Below are positions 33,809-44,837 of a DNA stretch of 64,000 bases, piece by piece. Origin of the DNA: Diphasiastrum complanatum (lineage: Eukaryota; Streptophyta; Lycopodiopsida; Lycopodiales; Lycopodiaceae); the NCBI GenBank assembly GCA_029204225.1, contig CM055098.1:4770107-4834106 (forward strand). Reading direction: 5' to 3'. The stretch's first letter is position 1. Every line of letters starts with the position of its first letter. A program made the position numbers and the translations under genes. A model generated the notes under the pieces. That model did no database searches. It worked only from the letters and a program-made list of their open reading frames with translations, and was not told where the DNA came from.

Positions 33809-34112
33809 TGTGAAAAATGCAAAAATCAACTTGGTAGAGGCCAAAAATCATGTATATAGGATGATTACACATGTGTGGAGCCTGCTCCCACGTATGAAAA
33901 TAGTGTACTTGTCATGTACCATAATCATATAGGTTGTACATATGATTTAATTCAAGTTCTAGTGGCTAAAAAGGCCAAAAACTAGTTTTCTAGACATATG
34001 ACACATGGCATCAATCTATTGATTGCATGAGCCACATCCTTTGGTTAGGTGTCATATCACATGTGTAGAGGACAGCTCACATGTGTGGAATTAGCTGAAG
34101 TAGGCGAATTTT
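33809..34112 (+). repeat. 3' LTR, truncated
   Basis: TGTGAAAAATGC at 33809 starts a copy of the first about 300 bp of the LTR at 31300. Similarity ends at about 34112. Confidence 0.85.
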
Positions 34113-35773
34113 GACTACAGAAATGACCTATTATTCGAGGAAGTTTGCAGTTTTATACACATCTTTGAACAGTTTGTAGAAATACATGGACATTCTAAGC
34201 AGAGCCAATGACATCGAACTGTCGAAACGTTGAAACATTGACTGGTCACTATCGGCATTGTCATCACTATCGGCACTGTCAAAATATCAACACTGCCAAA
34301 TATCAAATGTCGAATGGTACCACTCAAAATGGACCTCTTCCACTACTAAATCCAAAATAGACTACGTCAGCATTTGAATATGCTACTATACACAGTAGCT
34401 GTCTCGTTTCATGTTTGTAGACTATACAGCTTACACTACACAATTTAATGTTATCTTGTAAACACTACATCATGCCTAACACATGTTCACAAGAATAAAG
34501 TTAGTCATGATCTTTGTAACTTTGGATATATACAACAAATCAGAATAAGCAAAAATGTAGACAATGAATAAAGCATCTAAATCCATATGCCAGTCTATGT
34601 ATAGCATTACATATTCATACACATGACAGATATGTTATTGTAATAATCCAGAACTTCTGTGAAACCCATTTTCAAAGCTTTCGTAGTGGAATACTACATT
34701 ATATCTCTTGCATGGCTTGGAGAAGAAAGATAGATAGCAGTGTTCATACCTTCTTTAGCAGTATGCTGGAATCCAATGATATGATACTAATATTTGTGCT
34801 ATGTTGCTGCTATACTGTGAAAGACAGGGATGATAGCAAGTATCGTTTAAAAACATACGTTTTTCGAGTGCTCATTATGATAATAGAGATCATACATTAG
34901 ACAATCATCAAAAAGCTCGTCATTGGATTGTAAATAAAAAATGGTTTACTATATCATCACTGGATAGCCGCAATGCATCTCTACACAATGGTTAATATTA
35001 CAAAAACTATCCTTCGATATGTAAGATAGTATGCTGGAACAGCAGTGATGCATTGCTTTTCATATATACATATTGGTAGTATGTGTGTTAGAAGAAGCAT
35101 GGGTATATCATGTGTGTTTCATGAAGCATGTACTCAGAGAGTACTATCTCTTTTGGCCAGTGATAATATGCATAAACATATGTGGGCAGGTTCAATATAA
35201 TCATTATGAGCAGCGATGGACAGTGTGCAAGTATCCAACAATCAACCAACATTAATTTCTGGCCAGTGATGGCTTTATCATACATCTGGCCAGCGATGTC
35301 ATGCTTAAACACATACAAATAGATGTGGTATAGCCAGATTTGAGCAACGATTGACAAAGGGCATTCGACAGTGCTTCATGCACATTCATATCCAAAGCAA
35401 ATAATCAAAAATGCGATGCAGTAGGCCGTACAGCGCCTACCAAAGATATGCAGTATGTTTGCTTTGACAATCGTTTTGATAACAAGAATAGATAAGTATA
35501 GAATGTGCTTACCATTGGAATCAAACAATGTCCTATTGTGGTAAAGCAAATGTAGAAAGAGAGTTCCCTTGGTGTCATGCGTAATGAGCTACAAGCGATC
35601 CATCGTGTTCTTGATCACTTCCCTCCTGTCCAAAACCTCATCGTCCTGCAAACATATCAATCCCTATAAAAATTCAGCTTCTTGACCGGTAAATCTTTCT
35701 TTCTACCACTTCCTTGCCCATCTTTGACTTTGTATCCTATAAATTTTCTTCTTTTACCCCCACGTTAGCCTGA
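34113..35773. other. No gene seen; LTR-like GTCGA-rich piece, then spacer
   Basis: 34113-34340 has ATTATTCGAGG and repeated CTATCGGCA(T/C)TGTC and GTCGAA words; parts resemble the LTR near 61550-61660. From 34400 on I see AT-rich noncoding DNA. A pyrimidine tract ending CCCCACGTTAG at 35768 would suit a 3' splice site before the next ORF. Confidence 0.35.
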
Positions 35774-36433
35774 TATGACAGAGCTTGGGTTGTTGAGGTT
35801 AAAAGTGCCTGTTCTTTTATTAGACTTTTGGGAGAATTTGTCTTGCAATGTGGAAAAGCTGGGTCTTTTGAACAAACGTTCGATTTCTCTTATATTTTCA
35901 GCATCACCTATTTTTGCAAGGAGTTTGGCAGAAGGATTAGCAGCAAGCTCAATGGACGCATCTATCATGTGTTGGTGAAGGAAGAGAAAAGTCGGGTGTG
36001 CTTTGACAACATCCCTAGCAGGTTTGTGAAGCCAAAGAAAAAAGACATTAAGTTGGTTATGTGGAGAAGAAGCACCAGGAAAGAAAATGCTCAGGTTATT
36101 CATCATATACCAGATGGCATGGCCATTCCAGATAATGGGGGACTGATTTTTGCATTTGTCACCACATCTACATTTGAAGAAAGGTCTTTTCCAGTTCCAA
36201 ATTCTAGCTTGGTGGATATTTATTCTATTAGAACCGATGTCAAAATGTCCACAAATTTGTGCCCAGGTTTGCTCAGAAGGGCAGTGAGAAGGCTCAAATT
36301 TGTTCATACGTCAGATATTATCAAAGGCAATGGGAGTCTTAAGAATGAAGTTTTTGTTCAAGGCAACAAGTTTGCAGGTTTGTACTTCTTAATCGGTAAG
36401 ATGTGCAAGAATAATCCAAAGCTCGATAGGTAG
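35774..36433 (+). CDS. Unrecognised open reading frame, possibly an exon
   Basis: The frame is open from 35774, after a TGA at 35771, to the stop at 36433. The first ATG is at 35828 (201 residues). I do not recognise a family. Residues such as RIYHVLVKEEKSRVCF, FVKPKKKDIKLVMWRR and IPDNGGLIFAFVTT look like a folded, mixed alpha/beta protein with basic patches. No signal peptide, membrane segment or zinc motif is seen. A pyrimidine tract and AG just before 35769 could be an intron end, so this may be the last exon of a gene or a piece of an unknown mobile element. Another ORF overlaps it on the minus strand, and a convergent ORF overlaps its last 45 bp. Confidence 0.35.
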   Translation, partial: YDRAWVVEVKSACSFIRLLGEFVLQCGKAGSFEQTFDFSYIFSITYFCKEFGRRISSKLNGRIYHVLVKEEKSRVCFDNIPSRFVKPKKKDIKLVMWRRSTRKENAQVIHHIPDGMAIPDNGGLIFAFVTTSTFEERSFPVPNSSLVDIYSIRTDVKMSTNLCPGLLRRAVRRLKFVHTSDIIKGNGSLKNEVFVQGNKFAGLYFLIGKMCKNNPKLDR

Positions 36434-36898
36434 TGGAGCAAGAAAATTACAGTGGGTAAAGCTCCAAAGCTTGTAAGAAGTACGGGCAGACTTGAGTTCA
36501 ATAGTGCATGAAGGGACAAAAGGGACTTGGCAATTATTGGATTGGCGAAATTCAAAAGTGGATTGATCACCAACATCACAGATATCTTGAGAGAAAGTTT
36601 CAAGTTGTGAGACACTATCCTCGTCCAAATCATCTAAAAAGATGAGAGGGTGTGGAGGTGGGGGTGAATAAGTAATAGCAGGGGTAGGATCGGCAGAAAG
36701 AACGTCGTTTTCCTTTTCAAGGCAGGAAAAAACTTTTTTGATATGAGAATTATAAGATTTCTCTTCCCTCTCGTATTTTTCAACAAGCCTAGCCAAGTTA
36801 GTAGCAAAGTTTTCAATGACACCCAAGGGATCAGTCTTGGTCTTACCGTACTCCATGTAAAGCTTAACCCAATGTAATGTGTCCAACAGGTCAACCAT
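36389..36898 (-). CDS. Unrecognised minus-strand ORF (169 aa), convergent with the previous one
   Basis: The N-terminal half reads like real protein: LLDTLHWVKLYMEYGKTK, then a helical stretch LARLVEKYEREEKSYNSHI and a proline run before an acidic segment. The C-terminal third overlaps the plus-strand ORF and is less convincing. I do not recognise the family. The residues before ATG 36898 lack an obvious promoter, and an upstream exon is possible. It may be part of a Gag or a host gene fragment. Confidence 0.25.
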   Translation of the reverse strand: MVDLLDTLHWVKLYMEYGKTKTDPLGVIENFATNLARLVEKYEREEKSYNSHIKKVFSCLEKENDVLSADPTPAITYSPPPPHPLIFLDDLDEDSVSQLETFSQDICDVGDQSTFEFRQSNNCQVPFVPSCTIELKSARTSYKLWSFTHCNFLAPLPIELWIILAHLTD

Positions 36899-37589
36899 AC
36901 AAACTACATTGTCATCAGTCCAGTAGTGTTACAGGTAGCACGATCTGTTCCACTAATAAAACTATGCATGACAGTTTTTTTCATGCAAATAATCAAAGTC
37001 TGAATGAATAGATTAGGGGGAGGAAGGGGCTCCCCATAACCCAGCTTTACAGCATCCTGATACCATCCTGAGGACTAGACATAGCAAAAAAGTCTTGTTA
37101 GCTTATGAATTCAAGTAAGGTAAAGGTTTTGGTACTATCCCGACCAAAGGATAGTCAGATTTACACTTCAAGCATGCATAGAGAGACATAAATAGATCAA
37201 AGCTCCTCTTGACAAGTCAAGAGCAAAACCTTTTAAAATCCTTTATTCATAAACCAACAAAGAAAAACATAGCTGAATAGTATACAATACTAGAAAGCAC
37301 CGTAAAGCAAAACATATTTCAAGACATCCAGCTAGTACATGTCACCATCCCACCACACAAAACCACGCAAGTTAGCACAATGAGGAAAACAGGTGTCACA
37401 ATGTTGAATGTCAGTTGTTATCCATGTACAAAATATGTTTAACTCAGCTAATCCATATTGCTACCGTATCAGGGCGAGTGCCATACTAATCAGTTTGATG
37501 GTTTTGGTCCTTATCTTTTACTTATACATATGAAATAAGTTTGGAAATGAGTTGTATAATATAAAGCAAACTGCAAATATGTAAGTAGC
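36899..37589. other. No gene seen
   Basis: AT-rich noncoding DNA without recognisable repeats or LTR ends. Confidence 0.4.
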
Positions 37590-38287
37590 TTGGACCAGCA
37601 CATGAAGTTTGGGGCAAATCCATGCCATACCAATATTTGTACTTGTAAACAAGTAATGTACGGTTCTCGTGACTTCTTGAGCAAATCCATGCTATGCTCC
37701 AGAGCCACTCAACATATGACTAGCCATATTGGCTACTTCAAGTCCTATACGCCTTACAGTACCAAAAAGTATATTCACATGGGCGACAATAGCACACAAG
37801 CTATCAGAGGTGAAGGTACAGTAAGACTAAGCTTTTCAAATGATCAATCCAAACTACTTTCAAGTGTCGTATATGTACCAAAGGAGCCTACGAGTGTCCA
37901 AATGCATTGCCTATGCGCAGATCCTAAAGGAGACAAGGAAGAAATTCGACTTCCACAGTCTAAAGACTATTCTAATTGGTTACACTTCTTTTGACAATAC
38001 TAACAAGTTGTACGTCCCCGATACCCAACCGATTTTATTCAACAGGGATAGTGTCTTTATCGAGGATCAGTTCACCAACTTCAAAGACAAGAACAAAGTT
38101 TCATGCAAACCTTCAACATCCCCTGGCTACGACATGACAATTTGAGCCTCTGGTTCAAGCGTGCCGATAGTCGGTCAACTATTTGACAATGAATTAGACA
38201 AAGACATTGTTGCTATTCAAGGGCAATACAATCAAGGATTAGATCATCAGCCAATGCCATCTCCAAGAAGATCGAACTGAGTGTCCA
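37590..38287 (+). pseudogene. Copia relic: protease joined directly to integrase C terminus
   Basis: The first half reads ATQHMTSHIGYFKSYTPY, YIHMGDNSTQAI and GEGTVRLSF, a copia protease domain whose catalytic Asp region is degraded (LCSRATQHM in place of V-D-S-G-A). At about 37880 the reading changes frame and jumps to KCIAYAQILKETRKKFDFH, ILIGYTSFDNTNKLY and DSVFIEDQF, the end of integrase. GAG_pre-integrase and the integrase catalytic core are missing, so about 0.9 kb was deleted. The second half is closely related to the copia block at 44838-47276. Stops occur after 38145. Confidence 0.75.
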
Positions 38288-38339
38288 CACAGTCCACAAG
38301 GTATATTCATGAGTCTACCTGTCATTAATCCACTAGGTG

Positions 38340-38824
38340 TTGTTGTCAGTTGCTTTTGGACAGTATCTGAGTCCGTGTTGGAGATCCTGCCCGGTCATGA
38401 CGATGGTACCCTTTTGATCGACTCGACTTGAGAGTGACAGATGACCAGCTTATGAGCTCGAATTAGTCAAGGTTGCCTAATAGTCGTCGAGGCCAAATAG
38501 AAATTATTTGAGTTGGCAGATAGTTGTTGACATGGCAGAATGGCTAAGTGGTCAAAAGTCAAAGTTGTCAAAATTTTCGACGTGGTGAATGCTGAATAGC
38601 TGAGGTGGTCAAACACTTTCGTGTCGTCAGGACTCTGTCACAAATTTCTTTGTATTTCTGCATATTGTCAAAAAAAGTGTGTATTTCTACAAAACATGCG
38701 ATTGTACAAGTATTTACAGCAGTTAGAGAATGGATCTAGATTAGAAGAAAGATAGGAATGGAGAGCATAGGAGTCCAACACTTGATGTTATGTTGTGGTG
38801 ATTGAATCGACCTTTAGTATCGTG
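38340..38824 (+). repeat. 5' LTR region of copia copy A2 (left end uncertain)
   Basis: The last about 70 bp before 38825, with TGTGGTGATTGAATC and an AACT end, are homologous to the end of the A1 LTR. The stretch at 38490-38650 is rich in GTCGA/TCGAC and GTGGTCAAA words. The LTR's left end could not be fixed. Confidence 0.45.
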
Positions 38825-38838
38825 TTGTCAACTTGGTC
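38825..38838 (+). other. Primer binding site of A2
   Basis: TGGTCTTAGAGCTT follows the LTR end AACT and is followed by TTGGTGGCTAG, as in A1. Confidence 0.6.
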
Positions 38839-39903
<1,065 letters not shown>

Positions 39904-41090
39904 ATGGTCAACATCAATGAAGCAATTTTGAGCGACGAAAGCAAACTCGATGGGGCTTTCAACTACAACATCTAGAAGTTTAAAATGAAGAATATACTTA
40001 TTAAGGAAGGAGCTATGGGACATTGTTGTGGGCATAGAATTGAGGCCAAATACCACTCTTGGAGATATGAGGGCCTTTGACAAGAAGGCATAGAGAGCAT
40101 TGTCATTGATAAATCTCTCAGTGAAAGATCATGTAATCACCCATATTAGTGATGCCACGATAGCCAGGAGATCTTGCGAAGCTCTTAGAGCACAATTTCA
40201 AACTTGCAATCTAGCTCGAGCCATATTCTTGAAGTCAAAGTTGGACACTATCAGGATGGAAGAAGGTGAAACAGTGGGATCCTTCTTCACCAAGATCAAA
40301 GAGTTGAGAGACCAACTTGTGGAGATTGGAGAATCAATTAGAGACGTCGAACTGGTGCATACTACTATGAGCAGCGTATCAGAGGGCCTACAGATTTTTG
40401 TGAGTGGCATTGCCTCGAGGGAGAGATTGCCTACCTTTGAAGATCTGCATGGGATCATGTTGCAGGAGGAGCAAAGTTGAGAGGTAGTGAAATCAAGGCA
40501 AACTCTACAAGAAGATCAGGCATTGTTAGCCAAAAACAAGCAAAAAGATTGGAAGAGGATTCCAAAGAAGGGCAAAGATGATGAGGATGAGGAAGAGTCG
40601 TCATCAACTAGAAAAAGAAAAATAAGGGCAAATATTATTATTGCCACAAACCTGGTCATTGGGCACGTGGATGCTACAAGAAGAAAGCTAACATAAAGGC
40701 GGGAAAGGTAAAGCAACAGGGTAATATCGCCGAAGACAATGGGCATGAGACAAGTGTCTTCTCATCGGTAGTGGCATCTCTGGTTGATGATGGTGCCAGG
40801 TGGTTTATACATTCACATGCCACGAGGCATATGATCGAGAAACGTGATTGGTTTGAGAACTTCTCACAAATCCATGATGGGGACAAGGTCACACAGGCCA
40901 ATGGGGAGGAATGCCAAATTTAGGACGTCGCCAATGTACCTATTTAGTTTTCTGATGGTAAAATCAAAAATATTCCCAGTGTGTATTATGCTCCAAGACT
41001 CAAAAAGAGTTTGCTTTCTATTGGTGTGATGGCAAATTAACATTTGAAGGTTGAATTTGTCAAGGATGGATGTCTAATGAAGAATATGGA
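39904..41090 (+). pseudogene. A2 gag and protease relic
   Basis: Homologous to A1 Gag from its start: MVNINEAILSDESKLDGA, then frame breaks near 39990-40030. The UBN2-like part is intact at 40100-40480 (FLKSKLDTIRMEE, FTKIKELRDQL). Then come a stop at 40480, a frame change in the knuckle (YYYCHKPGHWARGC readable), and a degraded protease (WFIHSHATRHM: the catalytic Asp and Gly are gone). TAG codons at 40091 and 40921 lie at the same codons as those at 17854 and 18691 of A1. The relic ends at 41090, where another copia LTR starts. Integrase and RT are missing. Confidence 0.85.
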
Positions 41091-42640
41091 CTGTTGGAAA
41101 GAAGGAATGATGATTCGATAAGTTGAAGACTGTGAAGGAACTATCGAGCACAGTAGAACTAGCTCTCTTTTCTAATGCATGACTATGCCTATCAATAATT
41201 GAACAAAGCTATAATGACAGAAGTCAAATTCAATCTTTTAGCAACTAACTTTGTGATCATTAGTACTAAAATGATTTCGTTAGCCAAATAATTTTAGGGT
41301 AATAACATAGTGATAACTCTAGTGAGAGTTAAATCTGAGTGTGTCAATATGATCATCACTCAATTTTCATATGTAGAAGGCAAGCTTGAAAGCAACATCA
41401 TGATTGCTTCTTGATCGTCGATGATCGATCTGACAACTGCCATTTGTTGCAAGAAATTCTTAAACTAGTTAACGTGATTCTGATGTGAATCACCATTCAA
41501 CATTGAAATTAAGTTAGAAGTTACATCCCTCACATCATATAGTGAGCTCAGGATGTCACATACTTCTTTCGAAGTTTGAGCTTCAGATATTTGGCCAATC
41601 TGAGTGTCTAACATATTGAGAATAATAAGTGCGAAAGCTTTACCATCCTTTGATTTCCACTTTGATTTGGCTATGTCATCTTCAAATTTCACTTCAATAC
41701 CTGTGACAACATCCCACAACTCATTGGTGATTAGCAAGGTCTTTATCTTAAATTTTCACAAATAGTAATTGGATCCATTTAGCTTGTCTGCGATGAGACC
41801 GACTTTACTTTGAGAATCCATCTGGAAGTTAGTCTATCGATAAATCGATGATGTCGTGTGATGCTACAATTGGAAATCAATCATCTGATACTGAAATTTG
41901 ATACCACAAATTGAAGATTAAGAGCAAGTGTGCTATGAAAAGAATTTGATACTATAAAAAGTATCTAATGATATTGCTCTGATATCATAAAGGATATCTA
42001 ATAGCAGTAATACCATGTTGGAAGAAGGAATGACGATTCGATAAGTCGAAGACTGTGAACAAACTATCGAGCGCAGCGGAACTAGCCTTCTTTCCTAATG
42101 CATGACTACGCCTATCAGTAATTGAACAAAGCTATAAGGACAGAAGTCACGTTCAATCTTTCAGCAACTAACTTTGAAATCACTAGTACTAAAGTGATTT
42201 TGTTAGCCAAACAATTTTAGAGTGCAAAGTGATGTATAGAATATTGCAATGTTGAAGTAGACAATGAATCAAACGGAACAATAAGAGATTTATCGGTTAC
42301 AAATGACTACATAGAAGCATGCATTCTGACATGATACTGAATGCAATAAGATAGATTGATTTAGTAAGTCCAGCATGAAGTTATTCTTCTGAAAGACTGT
42401 TATGTCATATAAATTACTACTTGTGTGAATAGACTTGGAAGTCAGATAAATTTTAAAGTCAAAGTGGTTCAATGTCTTAAACCTTGGATATCTCTGTTGC
42501 ATAAATGGACTTCAGAGGAATGATAGTTCTGTCACTCAGTATTTGGAAGAAACATCATGTTTGTAAGAGAGTGAATCCTTTTGTGAAATGCACTTATTAC
42601 TGACTTTTCATGGATTTGGATATTTTCATATGTCATCTTT
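41091..42640 (-). mobile_element. Deleted minus-strand copia element: LTR, gag fragment, partial LTR
   Basis: TGTTGGAA(A)GAAGGAATG at 41091 and 42015 start homologous direct repeats. The left one keeps only about 205 bp; the right one runs further, with an undefined right end. Minus orientation is shown by the gag fragment. On the minus strand the LTR end CCAACA is followed by TGGTATTACTGC, a poor primer site; a better match (GATATCAGAGC) occurs 27 bases further in. A deletion joined mid-gag to the inside of the 3' LTR. Confidence 0.65.
41300..41821 (-). pseudogene. Copia Gag fragment (UBN2-type)
   Basis: From an ATG at 41821 the minus strand reads MDSQSKVGLIADKLNGSNYY, a stop, KFKIKTLLITNELWDVV, SKWKSKDGKAFALI and LPSTYEN. 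This is the N-terminal half of a copia Gag, ending near RVITMLL. The zinc knuckle and pol are gone. It is closely related to the fragment at 47875-48130. Confidence 0.8.
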
Positions 42641-42642
42641 CC

Positions 42643-44755
42643 AGTTAACTTTTATGGAAATTGGTAATCTCCTTAAAAGGAGGGGTGAAGTGATGGGATA
42701 GTATTCTATCTAGGGATCTGCTAGTTGCATACCTTTTGGAAGAGAACCAGTTGTGGTATAGAAATGAGATTTTTCTGAAAGTAATTTTGCATAAATTTAG
42801 AGTAAGATACCTAATTGGAGTACCGTGAAAGCTCAAAGGTTACTACTTCCATTTTGAATGGAATAGAAGTAAGTTTGATTAGAATTTAATTCTGAAAGTT
42901 TTGTATTGGATCAACCTAATCTTAGTTTTAAGTACTAGGATCAGAGAGGGGTTGACAATGTGGAAGAAATTATGTTGTTAGAGATAAACTGGGTTGGAAA
43001 ATTGCTTAGAGTGAATGTTATTCGTCTCAGATATTTCTCGGATATGTTATTTACTCATGAGAAATAGAAAATCTTTTGTAGCTGAGTTACAAGATCTCAG
43101 TGAGATATGTGAGTAACATATGTGGGTTCTAGAGGAATCCGCCAAATAAAAATGTGTTTATGTACTGGGTCATAGTGAGATTATTCACATATGTGCATGA
43201 TTAATCTTGTATGAATCTACTATGTATTCCTAGTTACTAGAGTTATTTGGTGCACTTAACCTAGTGGGTGAACATGAACATATGATCAAGTATTGTTTTG
43301 ACAGATACTTGCAAGTTAACAAATCTTTGTATGGAAGATTTATGGATTAACTTATAAATGATTTGAGTAAGGATCTAAATGTGGTGTCATACCAGTATAA
43401 TTGAATTCTTCACCTAGACATTTGAGATTTCTAAATCATTGGCAATTAACTTGAGTAGTTGATTACTCCAGGATGAAGTTAATTGGTAAAATGATCAGTG
43501 TGATGAGAATTCACCAGAAACTGATAGTTTTTCTTATCTATATTGCTTGTCAGACGCATGATTAGTGAATCATTAGGCTCATCAGTTAAAATTATGTGCA
43601 TTGGATATACAGTATTCTTGGGATAGAGTATTCCTTAGTTAAAGAATAGACTCAGCTCATTAGTGATTATATCCCAGAGCGCTCAATTGGATAACGAATC
43701 ATAATGAATCCACGAATAATATCTGAATTGATATTCAGTAGGACTTTGGGTATTTAGATTTGATTCTAGATTGTAATCTAAAGTTTTTGTAGATAAAGAT
43801 GATTGTCATTTTGGTACCAATGGTTTATAGACCTTGAATCTTGCACTTTAGTTAAAGAATCTTGTTTGAAGAATATTCCTAAATCCAGTATCTTCTTAGT
43901 AGAAAGATTTTGGAATGATTCTTACTTTTCCTGAGTTATGTGAAACATATACTCCAGTATCTTGTGAATGATTAAGTATGATTTTGGATTCCAGAAAATT
44001 ATGATTGACGAATCATACGAATCTAAATATTTATGGTTGACAGATCATAAATAGTTACTTAATTGTTGACAGTGGATTAAAAGGAACTGTGATGATTCTT
44101 AAGTGTGACGATTAAGTCTTGGTCTATTGATTGAGTAAGAATTCAGACCTGTGTTTTGAATCTCTTTACTCCAGTATTTTAATTGAGAACTTATGGATCT
44201 CACATATATTATTTATCTAGTGGATGCTGTTATGCTATAGTTACAGTTTTTCATTTGAATTGGATCTCCAGTTATCATAGGAGACAGACAAGTCTATTAA
44301 GATGAATGAATGTTATTTTCTTGCATTTGGTGCTAGAAATAGGAGCATTTAACTCAAAAGAGTATCTAGGATACTCAAGGTTGAGTTTTAATCATTCTAT
44401 ATCTTAATGATTCTCCTAGAGATTCTAGTTGAATGAATTATCATATCTTAGAATTAGATTCTAAGGATAGTTGTACTTGGAAGTTTTTTATGAATTGTTT
44501 GCCAGAGTTTGTAGATAATTTCATATTGTAACTATTATTTTTTTCTTTAACTTTAATCTCCTAAGTTAGGGAATATTTCACTCAGTGGTTCATGTAAGTG
44601 TTTTACATGAAGGTGATATTACTAACTTGTGTTTAGTGTAACCCTATTGAGAAAATATATCTCTTAGTATACTTTTCAAACTAGAGTTTGTACTCCAGAG
44701 CAAAGATTAACGATTGGAAATAGGTTTATCTCTGTTAACTATGCAAGTATCTATT
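42643..44755 (+). mobile_element. Chromovirus relic related to 12480-15000 (opposite strand)
   Basis: Long stretches, for example 43860-44520, match the reverse complement of about 12800-13900 in order, with many changes. Shared words include AATGATTCTTA, ATACTCCAGTAT, ATTATGATTGACGAATCAT and CTCCTAGAGATT. 44540-44750 is a degenerate copy of the chromodomain-like 3' end. No frame stays open. ATCTTTCCAGTTAACTTTTAT at 42643 recurs at 47504, suggesting a later insertion split or duplicated the sequence. Confidence 0.6.
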
Positions 44756-44837
44756 GTACAACAAATGTCTAGACAATCTATTGTTCTTGATCTCGACTAA
44801 CCTCGTGATAAAGTCGAGTTACCTGTTTGTCAAGACT

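Larger units (their letters stand above)
31300..34112 (+). mobile_element. Short copia-type LTR element lacking pol
   Basis: An 820-bp 5' LTR, a perfect tRNA-Met primer site, a 1.7-kb interior and a truncated 3' LTR. The two LTRs share about 300 bp with nine differences (97%), so the element is fairly young. The 3' LTR is cut at about 34112 by GTCGA-rich DNA. The interior has no protease, integrase or RT. It has a coiled-coil segment that may be Gag-derived. The purine tract before the 3' LTR is weak (TTGAGGAG). Assignment to copia rests on the TGTGAAA...TTGCACA ends and is tentative. Confidence 0.75.

Noticed and set aside
35765-36307. 180-codon minus-strand ORF
   Set aside because: It is antisense to the better-looking plus-strand ORF and has no recognisable motif.
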